7,017 nucleotides of DNA from Bacillota bacterium. GTDB lineage: Bacteria; Bacillota; Clostridia; Clostridiales; Caloramatoraceae. The DNA is taken from NCBI GenBank assembly GCA_023389275.1, contig JAEWEN010000128.1, forward strand, positions 1 to 7,017, written 5' to 3'. The notes under the pieces were generated by a model. It searched no databases and was not told where the DNA came from. It saw only the letters and a program-made list of their open reading frames with translations. Made by a program: the position numbers and the translations under genes. Below, piece after piece: positions 1 to 6,379 of this stretch (its first letter is position 1; each line of letters opens with the position of its first letter).

Positions 1-724
1 TGTTTATTTCCTTAAAACCTTTTATAGAATCTTTTTCTCTATTATAAAGTTTTATAACACTAAAACCATTGTAGTTTTCTTGTATATATCCATTTAACTT
101 ACCTAAATCATTTTGCTGATTAGAAAAGTATTTTTGTGATTTTCTAATTACAAGCTTTGTAAAAATTAATGATAAAGGAATAATAAATAATGTAATTATC
201 CCCATAGGAATAGATATTGAAAACATCATTACAAGTGCTAGAGCTATTCCTAAAATAGCTGTAATTACTTGTATAACACTTTGTTGAAGTGCATTTGATA
301 TAGCATCTATATCATTTGTTACAACGCTTAAAATATCTCCTTGCTGTCTTGAATCAAAATATGAAACAGGTATTTTGTTTATTTTATCACTTACATCTTT
401 TCTAAGATTTTTCATAGCACCTTGAACAGCATTTGTCATAAATGCCATTGAAAAATACTGTGTTAAAAGAGTTATTATTGACACTGCAAAAAACGCTGCA
501 AGTACATTAAATATATAAGAAAAGTTTATTCCTGCATTAGCTACTCCCTTTGCCATATCAGATACATTTTCAAATAGTTCTGTTGTAGTAAGTCCAATTA
601 CAACAGGTATTATAGCATTCATTATAGCTGATATTATAGTTAAAGCTATTGCTAGTATAAAGCTTACTTTAAAAGGTTTTATATATTGAAATAATCTTTT
701 AAGTGTTTTTAAATTATTTTTCAT
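1..724 (-). CDS. ABC exporter half-transporter, second subunit (partial, N-terminal 241 residues)
   Basis: This is the start of a membrane ABC half-transporter; the reading frame stays open to the left edge, so the rest of the membrane domain and the whole ATPase domain lie outside the window. It begins MKNNLKTLKRLFQYIKPFK, typical of type IV (ABCB-like) exporters. Hydrophobic segments lie near residues 21-45, 68-92, 148-168 and 172-190. The family stretch YFDSRQQGDILS, followed by NDID, is at 122-140, and NGYIQENYNGFSVIKLYNRE, the intracellular coupling-helix region, is at 211-230. The ATG overlaps the last 11 bases of the upstream ABC gene. Its ribosome site GAGAGGAG (735-742) lies within that gene, so the two are translationally coupled. 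Because the upstream subunit has a degenerate ATPase site, this one is inferred to be the catalytically competent partner of a heterodimer (as in BmrC/BmrD or TM287/288). The substrate is unknown; multidrug efflux is an inference. Confidence 0.93.
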   Translation of the reverse strand, partial: MKNNLKTLKRLFQYIKPFKVSFILAIALTIISAIMNAIIPVVIGLTTTELFENVSDMAKGVANAGINFSYIFNVLAAFFAVSIITLLTQYFSMAFMTNAVQGAMKNLRKDVSDKINKIPVSYFDSRQQGDILSVVTNDIDAISNALQQSVIQVITAILGIALALVMMFSISIPMGIITLFIIPLSLIFTKLVIRKSQKYFSNQQNDLGKLNGYIQENYNGFSVIKLYNREKDSIKGFKEIN

Positions 725-2450
725 CTTGTATCAGCTCCTCTCTTGAAAGCTGTGATGATGCAATATCATAGTAAATATCACTTGTTTTTAAAAGCTCTTT
801 ATGTTTTCCTATAGCTGCTATTTCTCCATTATTTAAAACAATTATTTTATCTGCATTTCTAATTGTTCCTACTCTTTGAGCAACTATTATTACTGTTTTA
901 TTTTCTGTTTCTTCTTTTAGCGCTGCTCTTAAAGAAGCATCTGTTTTATAATCAAGTGCAGAGAAAGAATCATCAAATATATATATTTTTGGTTTTCTAA
1001 CTATGGCTCTTGCAATAGATAATCTTTGCTTTTGACCACCAGATAGATTGTTTCCTCCCTCTGATAAAAACTCATCATATCTCTTTTCCTTGCCTTCTAT
1101 AAAGTATTTTGCTTGAGCTATTTCACTTGCTTTTTCCATGTCAGAGATAGTAGCATCCTCTTTTCCATAAAGGAAGTTCTCTTTTATTGTTCCTGTAAAT
1201 AAAACTGCTTTTTGAAGAGCCATTCCTATACCTTTTCTAAGTGACTTTAAGTTATATTCTTTTACATTAACTCCGTCTATTAAAACCTCTCCACTAGTTG
1301 CATCATAAAAACGAGGAATTAAATGAATAAGTGTAGATTTTCCACTTCCTGTACTTCCTATTATAGCTACTGTTTCACCTGGATTTGCTGTAAATGATAT
1401 ATTTTTAAGTATAGTCTCATCATCTCCATAGGCAAAACTAACATTTTTAAATTCTACTTTACCATTTTTAATTTCAATATTTTTGCTAGATTCATTTTCA
1501 TTTATAGAAGTTTCAGTATCTAATATTTTTTGTATACGTTTAGCTGAAACCGCCGCTAATGGATACATAATAAATACGTTTGCAAATAACATAGTTGAAA
1601 ACATAGCATGGAATATATATTCAACAAAAGCAACTAAATCTCCAACTAATAAATCGCTTTTTCCTATTAACATTGCTCCAAAAGATATTACAAATATAAA
1701 TAATATACTAAATATAAACCAAAATCCTGGTTGAGCAATTGCCATTAATTTAAATAACTTTTTAGAAACACCTGCATACTCTGTGTTTACTTCATTGAAT
1801 CTTTCTCTTTGAAGTTCTTCCTTTCCAAATGCACGTATTACACGAAGTCCTGTTAGACTTTCTTTAAACTTCATATTTATTCCATCTATTGTTGCTTGCT
1901 GATAAGCTGACAGGGGATCTGCTTTTTTCCCTATTATAAATACTCCTAGTATAATAGGTGGAATTGCCCCTAAAAGTCCAAGTGAAAGAGATGGACTTAC
2001 CTTTATAACCATAATAAGACTTGTTATAAGCATTAAAGGCGCTATTATACCTACCCTTAAAGCCATTTGTAAAAATGTCATTATTTTAAATGCATCGTTT
2101 GTTGTACGAGTAATTAAAGATGCTGATCCAAATTTTCCAAATTCACTATGGGAAAATCCTTGAACCTTTTCAAAAACATCATTTCTTATATCCCTTGTAA
2201 TACTTGTTGTTATTTTACTTCCTGAGTAAGCAAGACCTATAAGTCCTACAAATCCTATAGCACAAATAAGTACCATGAAAAGACCTATTTGTTTTACTAC
2301 TTCAAAGTCTCCTGCTAAAATACCTTTATCTATCATCCTAGCTAAAAGTGTTGGAAGTCCAATTTCTATTAAAACAAATCCAAGGGAGCAAATAATACTT
2401 AAAAATACATATCTTTTGTACTTTCTAATGTAATAAAGCATTAGCTTCAT
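714..2450 (-). CDS. ABC multidrug-type exporter subunit with degenerate ATPase site (BmrC/TM287-like)
   Basis: A complete 578-residue half-transporter. The membrane domain (about 1-310) has six hydrophobic segments near 14-34, 56-78, 133-150, 155-173, 241-262 and 272-296. The nucleotide-binding domain (about 330-570) has Walker A GSTGSGKST (365-373), Q-loop Gln413, an intact signature LSGGQ (469-473), Walker B IYIFD (489-493) and D-loop SALD (497-500). Two key residues differ from a canonical ATPase. The catalytic Glu after Walker B is Asp494, and the H-loop His is Gln525 (AQRVGTI). This combination marks the degenerate subunit of heterodimeric exporters such as TM287 or BmrC. Its intact signature would serve the competent site together with the partner's Walker motifs. 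The ATG at 2450 follows AAAGGAG by 7 bases. An inverted repeat resembling a TetR operator lies just upstream, and the partner gene overlaps the 3' end. A drug or toxic-compound substrate is inferred from the family and from the adjacent regulator. Confidence 0.95.
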   Translation of the reverse strand: MKLMLYYIRKYKRYVFLSIICSLGFVLIEIGLPTLLARMIDKGILAGDFEVVKQIGLFMVLICAIGFVGLIGLAYSGSKITTSITRDIRNDVFEKVQGFSHSEFGKFGSASLITRTTNDAFKIMTFLQMALRVGIIAPLMLITSLIMVIKVSPSLSLGLLGAIPPIILGVFIIGKKADPLSAYQQATIDGINMKFKESLTGLRVIRAFGKEELQRERFNEVNTEYAGVSKKLFKLMAIAQPGFWFIFSILFIFVISFGAMLIGKSDLLVGDLVAFVEYIFHAMFSTMLFANVFIMYPLAAVSAKRIQKILDTETSINENESSKNIEIKNGKVEFKNVSFAYGDDETILKNISFTANPGETVAIIGSTGSGKSTLIHLIPRFYDATSGEVLIDGVNVKEYNLKSLRKGIGMALQKAVLFTGTIKENFLYGKEDATISDMEKASEIAQAKYFIEGKEKRYDEFLSEGGNNLSGGQKQRLSIARAIVRKPKIYIFDDSFSALDYKTDASLRAALKEETENKTVIIVAQRVGTIRNADKIIVLNNGEIAAIGKHKELLKTSDIYYDIASSQLSREELIQDEK

Positions 2451-2464
2451 AATTTCACTCCTTT

Positions 2465-2482
2465 ACTGACCTGTTGTTCAGT
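2465..2482 (-). promoter_or_regulatory. Probable TetR-family operator in front of the ABC exporter genes
   Basis: The plus strand reads ACTGACC-TGTT-GTTCAGT, an imperfect inverted repeat with 7-base arms and a 4-base centre (one mismatch between arms). It lies 14 bases upstream of the ABC start codon, directly before the AAAGGAG ribosome site. The same arms recur at 3109-3126 in front of the regulator gene. Two matched copies flanking a TetR-family gene are good evidence for its own binding site, but binding has not been shown. Confidence 0.75.
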
Positions 2483-2485
2483 TGT

Positions 2486-2513
2486 ATTTTAAAATAAATA
2501 TACTAATCCTTAA
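2486..2513 (-). promoter_or_regulatory. Possible weak promoter for the ABC exporter genes
   Basis: On the minus strand TAAAAT (2491-2486) is a five-of-six match to a -10 box. TTAAGG (2513-2508) is a poor -35 match, 16 bases upstream. The transcription start would fall inside the operator at 2465-2482, a geometry suited to repression. The -35 overlaps the end of the regulator gene. No terminator is visible between the regulator and the ABC gene, so read-through from the regulator promoter is an equally good way to express the exporter. Confidence 0.35.
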
Positions 2514-3091
2514 CTATTAGTACTTATACTTTCTAAAAATATATCTACAGCTTCTAATAAAATCTTAGTCAATCTTTCTACATCATAATTGTTAAAGCTT
2601 TCAAGTATCCCGTTAATACAGCCATGTATTATATCTGTATATAAATCAATATCTATTTCTTTAAACTCTTTAGATACTACTCCCTCAAGTAATATCCTTT
2701 TATAAGTTTCTTTATACATAGCTATATCGTCATTTATCTTTTCTCTATAGTTTAAAGGGCTATTTGTAATGGTTCCTACATACTCAAAATAAGCTTTTCT
2801 TAAAGGATGTGTTAAATCACTTTTTATAGATTCCTCAGCAAGACTTCTTAGTTTATCACTTGCTGTTATACTATTTTTATCTATTTTATTATATATATAT
2901 ATCCATTCTTTATCCCAAAGCTCCATAAGACATAGGAAAAGATTTTCTTTAGTTTTAAAGTGATACATTACATTGCTTTTTGAAGTATTAGATGCAGTTG
3001 CAATTTCTTGAATAGAAGCGTTTACGTAGCCTTTTTCAGAAAATATTTTTAAAGCGTTATCTAATATAATATCCTTAACTGATACCTTTAT
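2510..3091 (-). CDS. TetR/AcrR-family transcriptional regulator, apparent ATA start codon
   Basis: A DNA-binding repressor expected to control the adjacent ABC exporter. Read from ATA at 3091 it has 193 residues, normal for the family. The N-terminal helix-turn-helix runs from about 5 to 52, with NALKIFSEKGY (12-22), SIQEIA (26-31), then SKSNVMYHFKTKENL (37-51), the classic TetR recognition-helix ending. Residues from about 55 onward form the helical ligand-binding and dimerisation domain. There is no ATG, GTG or TTG in this frame between the in-frame TGA in the operator at 3109-3126 and the internal ATG at 2968. Starting at that internal ATG would remove nearly all of the DNA-binding domain (152 residues left). 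The ATA at 3091-3089 sits 7 bases after a strong AGGGGGG site, so it is the likely start, either as a rare non-standard codon or as a mutated ATG. Two matching operator-like repeats, one at its own promoter and one before the ABC gene, suggest autoregulation and exporter repression. The inducing ligand is unknown. Confidence 0.88.
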   Translation of the reverse strand: MKVSVKDIILDNALKIFSEKGYVNASIQEIATASNTSKSNVMYHFKTKENLFLCLMELWDKEWIYIYNKIDKNSITASDKLRSLAEESIKSDLTHPLRKAYFEYVGTITNSPLNYREKINDDIAMYKETYKRILLEGVVSKEFKEIDIDLYTDIIHGCINGILESFNNYDVERLTKILLEAVDIFLESISTNS

Positions 3092-3108
3092 TATTAATCC
3101 CCCCTTTT
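3089..3108 (-). promoter_or_regulatory. Ribosome binding site that decides the TetR start (with ATA codon)
   Basis: The minus strand has AAAAGGGGGG (3108-3099), then ATTAATA, then the in-frame ATA codon at 3091-3089. The run of six Gs is a strong Shine-Dalgarno at ideal spacing for that ATA. The neighbouring ATA (3094-3092) is also in frame but closer to the Gs. The ATT at 3098-3096 is in another frame that stops after seven sense codons. This placement is why the gene is drawn from 3091. Confidence 0.65.
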
Positions 3109-3126
3109 CCTGACCACCGGTTCAGT
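3109..3126 (-). promoter_or_regulatory. Probable autoregulatory operator of the TetR gene
   Basis: The plus strand reads CCTGACC-ACCG-GTTCAGT. The core CTGACC-N4-GTTCAG is an inverted repeat whose arms match the repeat at 2465-2482 exactly, while the 4-base centre differs (ACCG against TGTT). It overlaps the -10 box of the regulator's promoter by three bases and abuts its Shine-Dalgarno, so a bound repressor would block transcription of its own gene. Confidence 0.75.
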
Positions 3127-3152
3127 ATACATTAAAAAAAAAGCCTAGTCAA
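3124..3152 (-). promoter_or_regulatory. Sigma-70 type promoter of the TetR gene
   Basis: On the minus strand TTGACT (3152-3147) and TATACT (3129-3124) are separated by exactly 17 bases; each box matches consensus at five of six positions. The -35 box lies within the terminator hairpin of the upstream cyclase gene, and the T-run of that terminator forms part of the spacer. The -10 overlaps the operator. Confidence 0.82.
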
Positions 3153-3163
3153 CTAACTAAGCT
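3134..3163 (-). terminator. Rho-independent terminator of the V4R-GGDEF unit
   Basis: On the minus strand AGCTTAGT (3163-3156), a 6-base loop, and ACTAGGCT (3149-3142) form an 8-pair stem with one G-U wobble, followed by an unbroken T-run. The TAG stop codon of the cyclase gene (3155-3153) lies in the loop, so coding sequence runs into the hairpin. A few further A-U and G-U pairs could extend the stem. Confidence 0.8.
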
Positions 3164-4367
3164 CTTTAGGTTTATATTGTTTTTTAAACTTATACATTAC
3201 ACTATCAGCCTCTCCTAAAAGCTTTTCAGGAGATTGTCCTTTAGAAGATGTTACCTCTACTAATCCATAACTAATACTCATTGGAAACTCTCTTTTGCTT
3301 TTTATAATTCTTTCTCTTATACTTGCCATTCTTCTTTCAGAGTCATTTTTTTCACAATCTTTCATTAGTACTATAAATTCATCTCCACCAATTCTGCATA
3401 TTATATCCTCATGTCTTGTATGACTAATTAATACCTTACATACATGCTTAATATACTCATCTCCTATGTTGTGACCAAAATTATCATTTACATATTTTAA
3501 TCCATCTATATCAATAAAGCATATTGTAAACTTAATATCTTGATTTAAAAAATCTTGTATAGATTCAATACAATATCTTCTGTTATAAACCTCAGTAAGT
3601 GTATCTTTATATACCATACTTTTTAATTTTTCTTCTTCTTTTTTATTATGTGTTATATCACAAATCAAATGGGCAAAGGCATGTTTCCCATTCCATTCTA
3701 CAGGGAAAGAGGTTATTTTATACACCTTTTTTACTGAACAACAAGGATGCTCCCAAACCCTTCCCATTTCTTCTTCATTATAATTTAAAAGAGAATTTAA
3801 AAACATACATTTATTATTATTTCTTGACTCTTCGCATTTTAAGTTATAAAAACCTTTTTTGGCCGCTTTATTTTCAAATATAACTTTTTTATTTTCATTT
3901 TCAACTACAATTATCCAATCTCCTACTCCGTTCATTACAGATACCATTAAATGTCTTGACTGTTCAAGAATCTCAGCCTTTTCTTTAAGCTTCTTTTCCC
4001 TTTCATCTAACTGGGTAATCATAGTATTAAAAGATTTAGAAAATTCTCCTAAAAACTCTACTCTTTGATGATAATCTCCCTTTGCAACTTGTGTTGCCTG
4101 CCAAGTTAAATGTCTAAGTCCAGCTTGAAGTTCCTTTAAGTTACCAGCAAGAAAGTTTTCTCTACTTGGAGGAGTCACATCTAATATTCCTTTTGAAAGG
4201 TTTTTTGAAAATTCATTTACCTCTAAAATACAATCATATAGATAGAAAATAGCTTCTTGAATATCAGCAAGCTCTCTACTGTTGCATTTTTCTAATTTAT
4301 CAATTGATTTATTTAAAATAATATTTTCTATTTGCTTCATTAGCAATTGTACATCATTTGAGATCAT
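3153..4367 (-). CDS. Soluble HAMP-like/PAS/GGDEF diguanylate cyclase
   Basis: A 404-residue protein expected to make cyclic di-GMP from two GTP. No membrane segment or signal peptide is visible, so it should be cytoplasmic. Residues 1-70 are helical. About 74-125 form a HAMP-like stretch (LRHLTWQATQVAKGDYHQRVEF, broken at 84-97 and 98-105), leading into a coiled coil (about 120-140). About 140-240 form a PAS-type sensor with Cys178, Cys187 and adjacent Cys209-Cys210. The GGDEF domain (about 250-398) has DTLTEVYNRR (255-264), metal-binding Asp286 in IDIDG, KYVNDNFGHN (291-300) and an intact GGDEF at 327-331. The product-inhibition site RxxD is present as RHED (318-321), immediately before the active site. 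All catalytic residues appear intact, so an active, feedback-inhibited enzyme is expected. The start ATG follows a modest GGTGAT site. The V4R gene ends 14 bases upstream, so the two are probably cotranscribed and may form a sensor-output pair. Confidence 0.93.
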   Translation of the reverse strand: MISNDVQLLMKQIENIILNKSIDKLEKCNSRELADIQEAIFYLYDCILEVNEFSKNLSKGILDVTPPSRENFLAGNLKELQAGLRHLTWQATQVAKGDYHQRVEFLGEFSKSFNTMITQLDEREKKLKEKAEILEQSRHLMVSVMNGVGDWIIVVENENKKVIFENKAAKKGFYNLKCEESRNNNKCMFLNSLLNYNEEEMGRVWEHPCCSVKKVYKITSFPVEWNGKHAFAHLICDITHNKKEEEKLKSMVYKDTLTEVYNRRYCIESIQDFLNQDIKFTICFIDIDGLKYVNDNFGHNIGDEYIKHVCKVLISHTRHEDIICRIGGDEFIVLMKDCEKNDSERRMASIRERIIKSKREFPMSISYGLVEVTSSKGQSPEKLLGEADSVMYKFKKQYKPKELS

Positions 4368-4381
4368 TTAAAATCACCACA

Positions 4382-4912
4382 CTATTTTATAGTAGCCACG
4401 AATCTACACACTCTAGATCCAGTTGCCCAGCAATCTGTTTCTACTACTGTATAATCTTTTTTTGTATATTCTTTTAAAATACCTGCCAGAAATCCTTCAT
4501 CATAGTTACAAATTTCCTCTCCCATTACAGGAAGTCCAGAACACTCTAAATCCTCTCCTACTGTAAGAATAAGTTCTCCTGTTTCTAAATCAAGTTTTTC
4601 TACTCTAAGTATCCCTATTTTATTTTCGGCTAAAACACTTTGTAAATGAGCCATAAATTTTGAAAATGAAAGATTTAAGTCTAGCATATTTTTAGCAAAT
4701 TCTTCTCCTGCCAATTTTCCTGAATTTCTAAAAATATCTATAGATGCTTCTTTTCCATATGTTTTAGTTATCTCCTCTTTAATTGTATAGTGAAAAAGTC
4801 TATATACTAAAACCGGCATCATTAATCCTAAATTTTCTCTACCCTCTTCTACATTTTTTATTAAATTCCAAGAAAATCCATTTTCATCTCCATTTTTTAG
4901 AAAATTAAACAT
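4382..4912 (-). CDS. V4R (4-vinyl reductase-type) domain protein, putative small-molecule sensor
   Basis: A 176-residue soluble protein. Its C-terminal part (about 95-175) matches the V4R domain, proposed in the literature to bind small molecules and known from BchJ and the N-terminal sensor of XylR/DmpR. The diagnostic ending is ETDCWATGSRVCRF (158-171), with Cys161 and Cys169. Cys124 and Cys135 lie upstream in the ECSGLP and EEICNYDEGF segments, giving a possible four-cysteine metal or redox site. The N-terminal half (about 15-95) is helical. It has no enzymatic motif, so it more likely senses than catalyses. The start is placed at ATG 4912, 8 bases after GGAGG. An in-frame TTG at 4927 could add five residues, but that codon overlaps the Shine-Dalgarno itself and is rejected. 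The diguanylate cyclase gene follows after 14 bases. The ligand is unknown. Confidence 0.85.
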   Translation of the reverse strand: MFNFLKNGDENGFSWNLIKNVEEGRENLGLMMPVLVYRLFHYTIKEEITKTYGKEASIDIFRNSGKLAGEEFAKNMLDLNLSFSKFMAHLQSVLAENKIGILRVEKLDLETGELILTVGEDLECSGLPVMGEEICNYDEGFLAGILKEYTKKDYTVVETDCWATGSRVCRFVATIK

Positions 4913-4920
4913 ATTAAAAT

Positions 4921-4925
4921 CCTCC
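4921..4925 (-). promoter_or_regulatory. Ribosome binding site fixing the V4R gene start
   Basis: GGAGG on the minus strand, 8 bases before ATG 4912-4910. An in-frame TTG (4927-4925) shares its last base with this motif, so starting there would translate the ribosome binding site as MEDFN. The ATG is therefore preferred. A possible -10 box TATAGT lies at 4947-4942, but no -35 of acceptable quality is seen at the proper distance. Confidence 0.75.
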
Positions 4926-4950
4926 AATTTAAATGTTTCTAACTATACAT

Positions 4951-4983
4951 AAAAACCGTCAAAACAATGTTTTGCCGGTTTTT
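4951..4983 (-). terminator. Hairpin terminator after the cystine symporter gene (near-symmetric)
   Basis: Two 15-base arms (4951-4965 and 4969-4983) are complementary except for one internal mismatch, around a 3-base loop. Each arm has CCG/CGG near its base and a run of As or Ts at its outer end, so on the minus strand the hairpin ends in TTTTT. It lies about 90 bases after the symporter stop codon and before the V4R gene. That interval (4984-5075) is very AT-rich, and I see no gene or clear signal in it. The symmetry means it could terminate in either direction. Confidence 0.8.
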
Positions 4984-5075
4984 ATTTTAAGATAAATTGA
5001 TTTCTAAATTTAAAATTAAATATTTAACATACGTGATGATTTTAACATTTTATTTCTAAAAAAACAATAAATAGG

Positions 5076-6353
5076 TTAATCTTTTTTCCTTTTTTCCATT
5101 TCATCTACAACAACTGCAGCAACAGATGTACCTGTTATATTTGTCATAGTTCTCATCATATCATTAATAGCATCAACTGACATAACCATTGCCATACCCT
5201 CTATTGGAAGTCCAAGTGTTGATAAAACAACTGTAGTTGACATTGTCGCAGACCCTGGTACCCCAGCTATTCCTATTGATGATATTATTGCTGTAAATAT
5301 TATCATAATATAAGAATACATACTCATTTCTATTCCAAATAAATTAGAAACAAATACTGCAACTATAGCAGGATAAACCCCTCCACAACCATTCATACCA
5401 ATAGTTGCTCCAAGTGGTGCTACAAAGCTAGCTATATTTTCAGAAACTCCTGCTCTTTCAGTTAAGCTTTTTATAGTAACAGGTAATGTTCCATAACTAC
5501 TTTGACTTGTAAAAGCAAGTATTTGTGCTGGAGATATTGCTTTAAAAAACTCTATAGGATTTTTTCTAGCAACAAATGTAATTAATGAAGTATGAACTAC
5601 TAAAATTTGTATTATACAAGCTACATAAACTGCAACAACAACTAGTAATAAAGACTTTATAGTATCAAGTCCATTACTTGCTGCTGCATTTGCTATAAGA
5701 GCAAATACTCCATAAGGTATAAATACTAAAATTATTTGAGTTATTCTTGAAACTACTCCATATGTAGCCATTAAAAAATCTTTAAAAGGCTTTACTAGTT
5801 TAGGATTTTTACCATCCTCAATCATTAAAGCAACTGCTATAAATAGCGAAAATATTATTATAGGTATAATCTTACCATCAACTATAGAAGCTACTGGATT
5901 AGATGGTAGCATATCCAATAAAACCTTTGAAAACTCTGGAACTTCTCTAACCTCAAACCCTTCAGGCATAACAAAATTTAACCCCTTACCAAGTTTTAAA
6001 ATGTTTGCTACAACAACTCCTATAAATGAAGCTATACCTGTTGTTCCAAGTAAAACTATTATTGTTTTAAGTCCTATTGTTCTAAGAGTTTTTATATTCT
6101 CAAGTCTTATAATACTTGTAATTAGTGAAACCATAACCAGTGGTACAACAATCATTTTAATAAGTGACATGTACGCACTTCCTACTATTTTCATAAATCC
6201 TACGTTTTCTTTAAATACAAATCCAAGTAAAAGTCCTAGAGCCAATGCTGTAAGCACACTATATGCAAATTTTCCTGTTTTCTTTTTTACTAAATATATT
6301 ATATAAACAGATACTAAAGAAAGAACTACAGCAATGATTAAATTAATGTTCAT
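5076..6353 (-). CDS. tcyP: DAACS-family symporter, probable L-cystine uptake protein TcyP
   Basis: A 425-residue polytopic membrane protein of the dicarboxylate/amino acid:cation symporter family (glutamate transporter fold), inferred to import L-cystine with Na+ or H+. Family motifs are visible: the serine-rich hairpin-1 motif SSYGTLP (285-291), GATIGMNGC (315-323) in the TM7 region, GVPGSATMSTT (364-374) in hairpin 2, and Asp394, Arg401 and Asn405 in the last helix (DAINDMMRTMTN). The N-terminus (helix, then KKKTGKFAYSVLTALALGLLLG at 23-44, interrupted by two Ala-Leu repeats) and DAINDM..RTM resemble Bacillus TcyP/YdjN more than GltP or DctA. The gene follows a T-box riboswitch whose specifier is best read as cysteine, which independently supports a cystine substrate. 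GGGGGAGG (6366-6359) lies 5 bases before the ATG. A terminator hairpin follows, so it is probably a single-gene transcript. Glutamate, aspartate or another amino acid remains possible on sequence alone. Confidence 0.88.
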   Translation of the reverse strand: MNINLIIAVVLSLVSVYIIYLVKKKTGKFAYSVLTALALGLLLGFVFKENVGFMKIVGSAYMSLIKMIVVPLVMVSLITSIIRLENIKTLRTIGLKTIIVLLGTTGIASFIGVVVANILKLGKGLNFVMPEGFEVREVPEFSKVLLDMLPSNPVASIVDGKIIPIIIFSLFIAVALMIEDGKNPKLVKPFKDFLMATYGVVSRITQIILVFIPYGVFALIANAAASNGLDTIKSLLLVVVAVYVACIIQILVVHTSLITFVARKNPIEFFKAISPAQILAFTSQSSYGTLPVTIKSLTERAGVSENIASFVAPLGATIGMNGCGGVYPAIVAVFVSNLFGIEMSMYSYIMIIFTAIISSIGIAGVPGSATMSTTVVLSTLGLPIEGMAMVMSVDAINDMMRTMTNITGTSVAAVVVDEMEKRKKD

Positions 6354-6379
6354 TTTTTCCTCCCCCTTAAAATTTAAAA

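Noticed and set aside
1483..1734. Plus-strand open frame opposite the ABC gene (83 codons)
   Set aside because: It is antisense to a well-supported gene, has no recognisable domain or ribosome site, and reads as the complement of membrane-protein codons.
2510..2968. TetR-type gene starting at the internal ATG (152 residues)
   Set aside because: This would omit most of the DNA-binding helix-turn-helix, which is clearly encoded in the same frame upstream behind a good ribosome site.
3732..3745. ACTGAACAACA on the plus strand within the cyclase gene, matching one arm and the centre of the 2465-2482 operator
   Set aside because: The second arm is missing (AGGATG in place of GGTCAGT) and the match lies within coding sequence, so it looks coincidental.
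3599..4068. Two plus-strand open frames opposite the cyclase gene
   Set aside because: They are rich in Phe, Leu and Ser, as expected from antisense of AT-rich coding sequence, and overlap each other in different frames; no homology-like motif is seen.
4942..4980. TTGACG within the terminator plus TATAGT at 4947-4942 as a promoter for the V4R gene
   Set aside because: The spacing between these boxes is only 9 bases, far too short, and no better -35 is found, so no promoter is called.
4951..4983. Long inverted repeat considered as an insertion-sequence end or protein-binding site
   Set aside because: The 3-base loop, CCG/CGG pairs and flanking A and T runs fit a terminator, and no transposase or target duplication is nearby.
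6001..6306. Plus-strand open frame opposite the symporter gene (101 codons)
   Set aside because: It is the complement of a conserved transporter region; there is no ribosome site or plausible domain.
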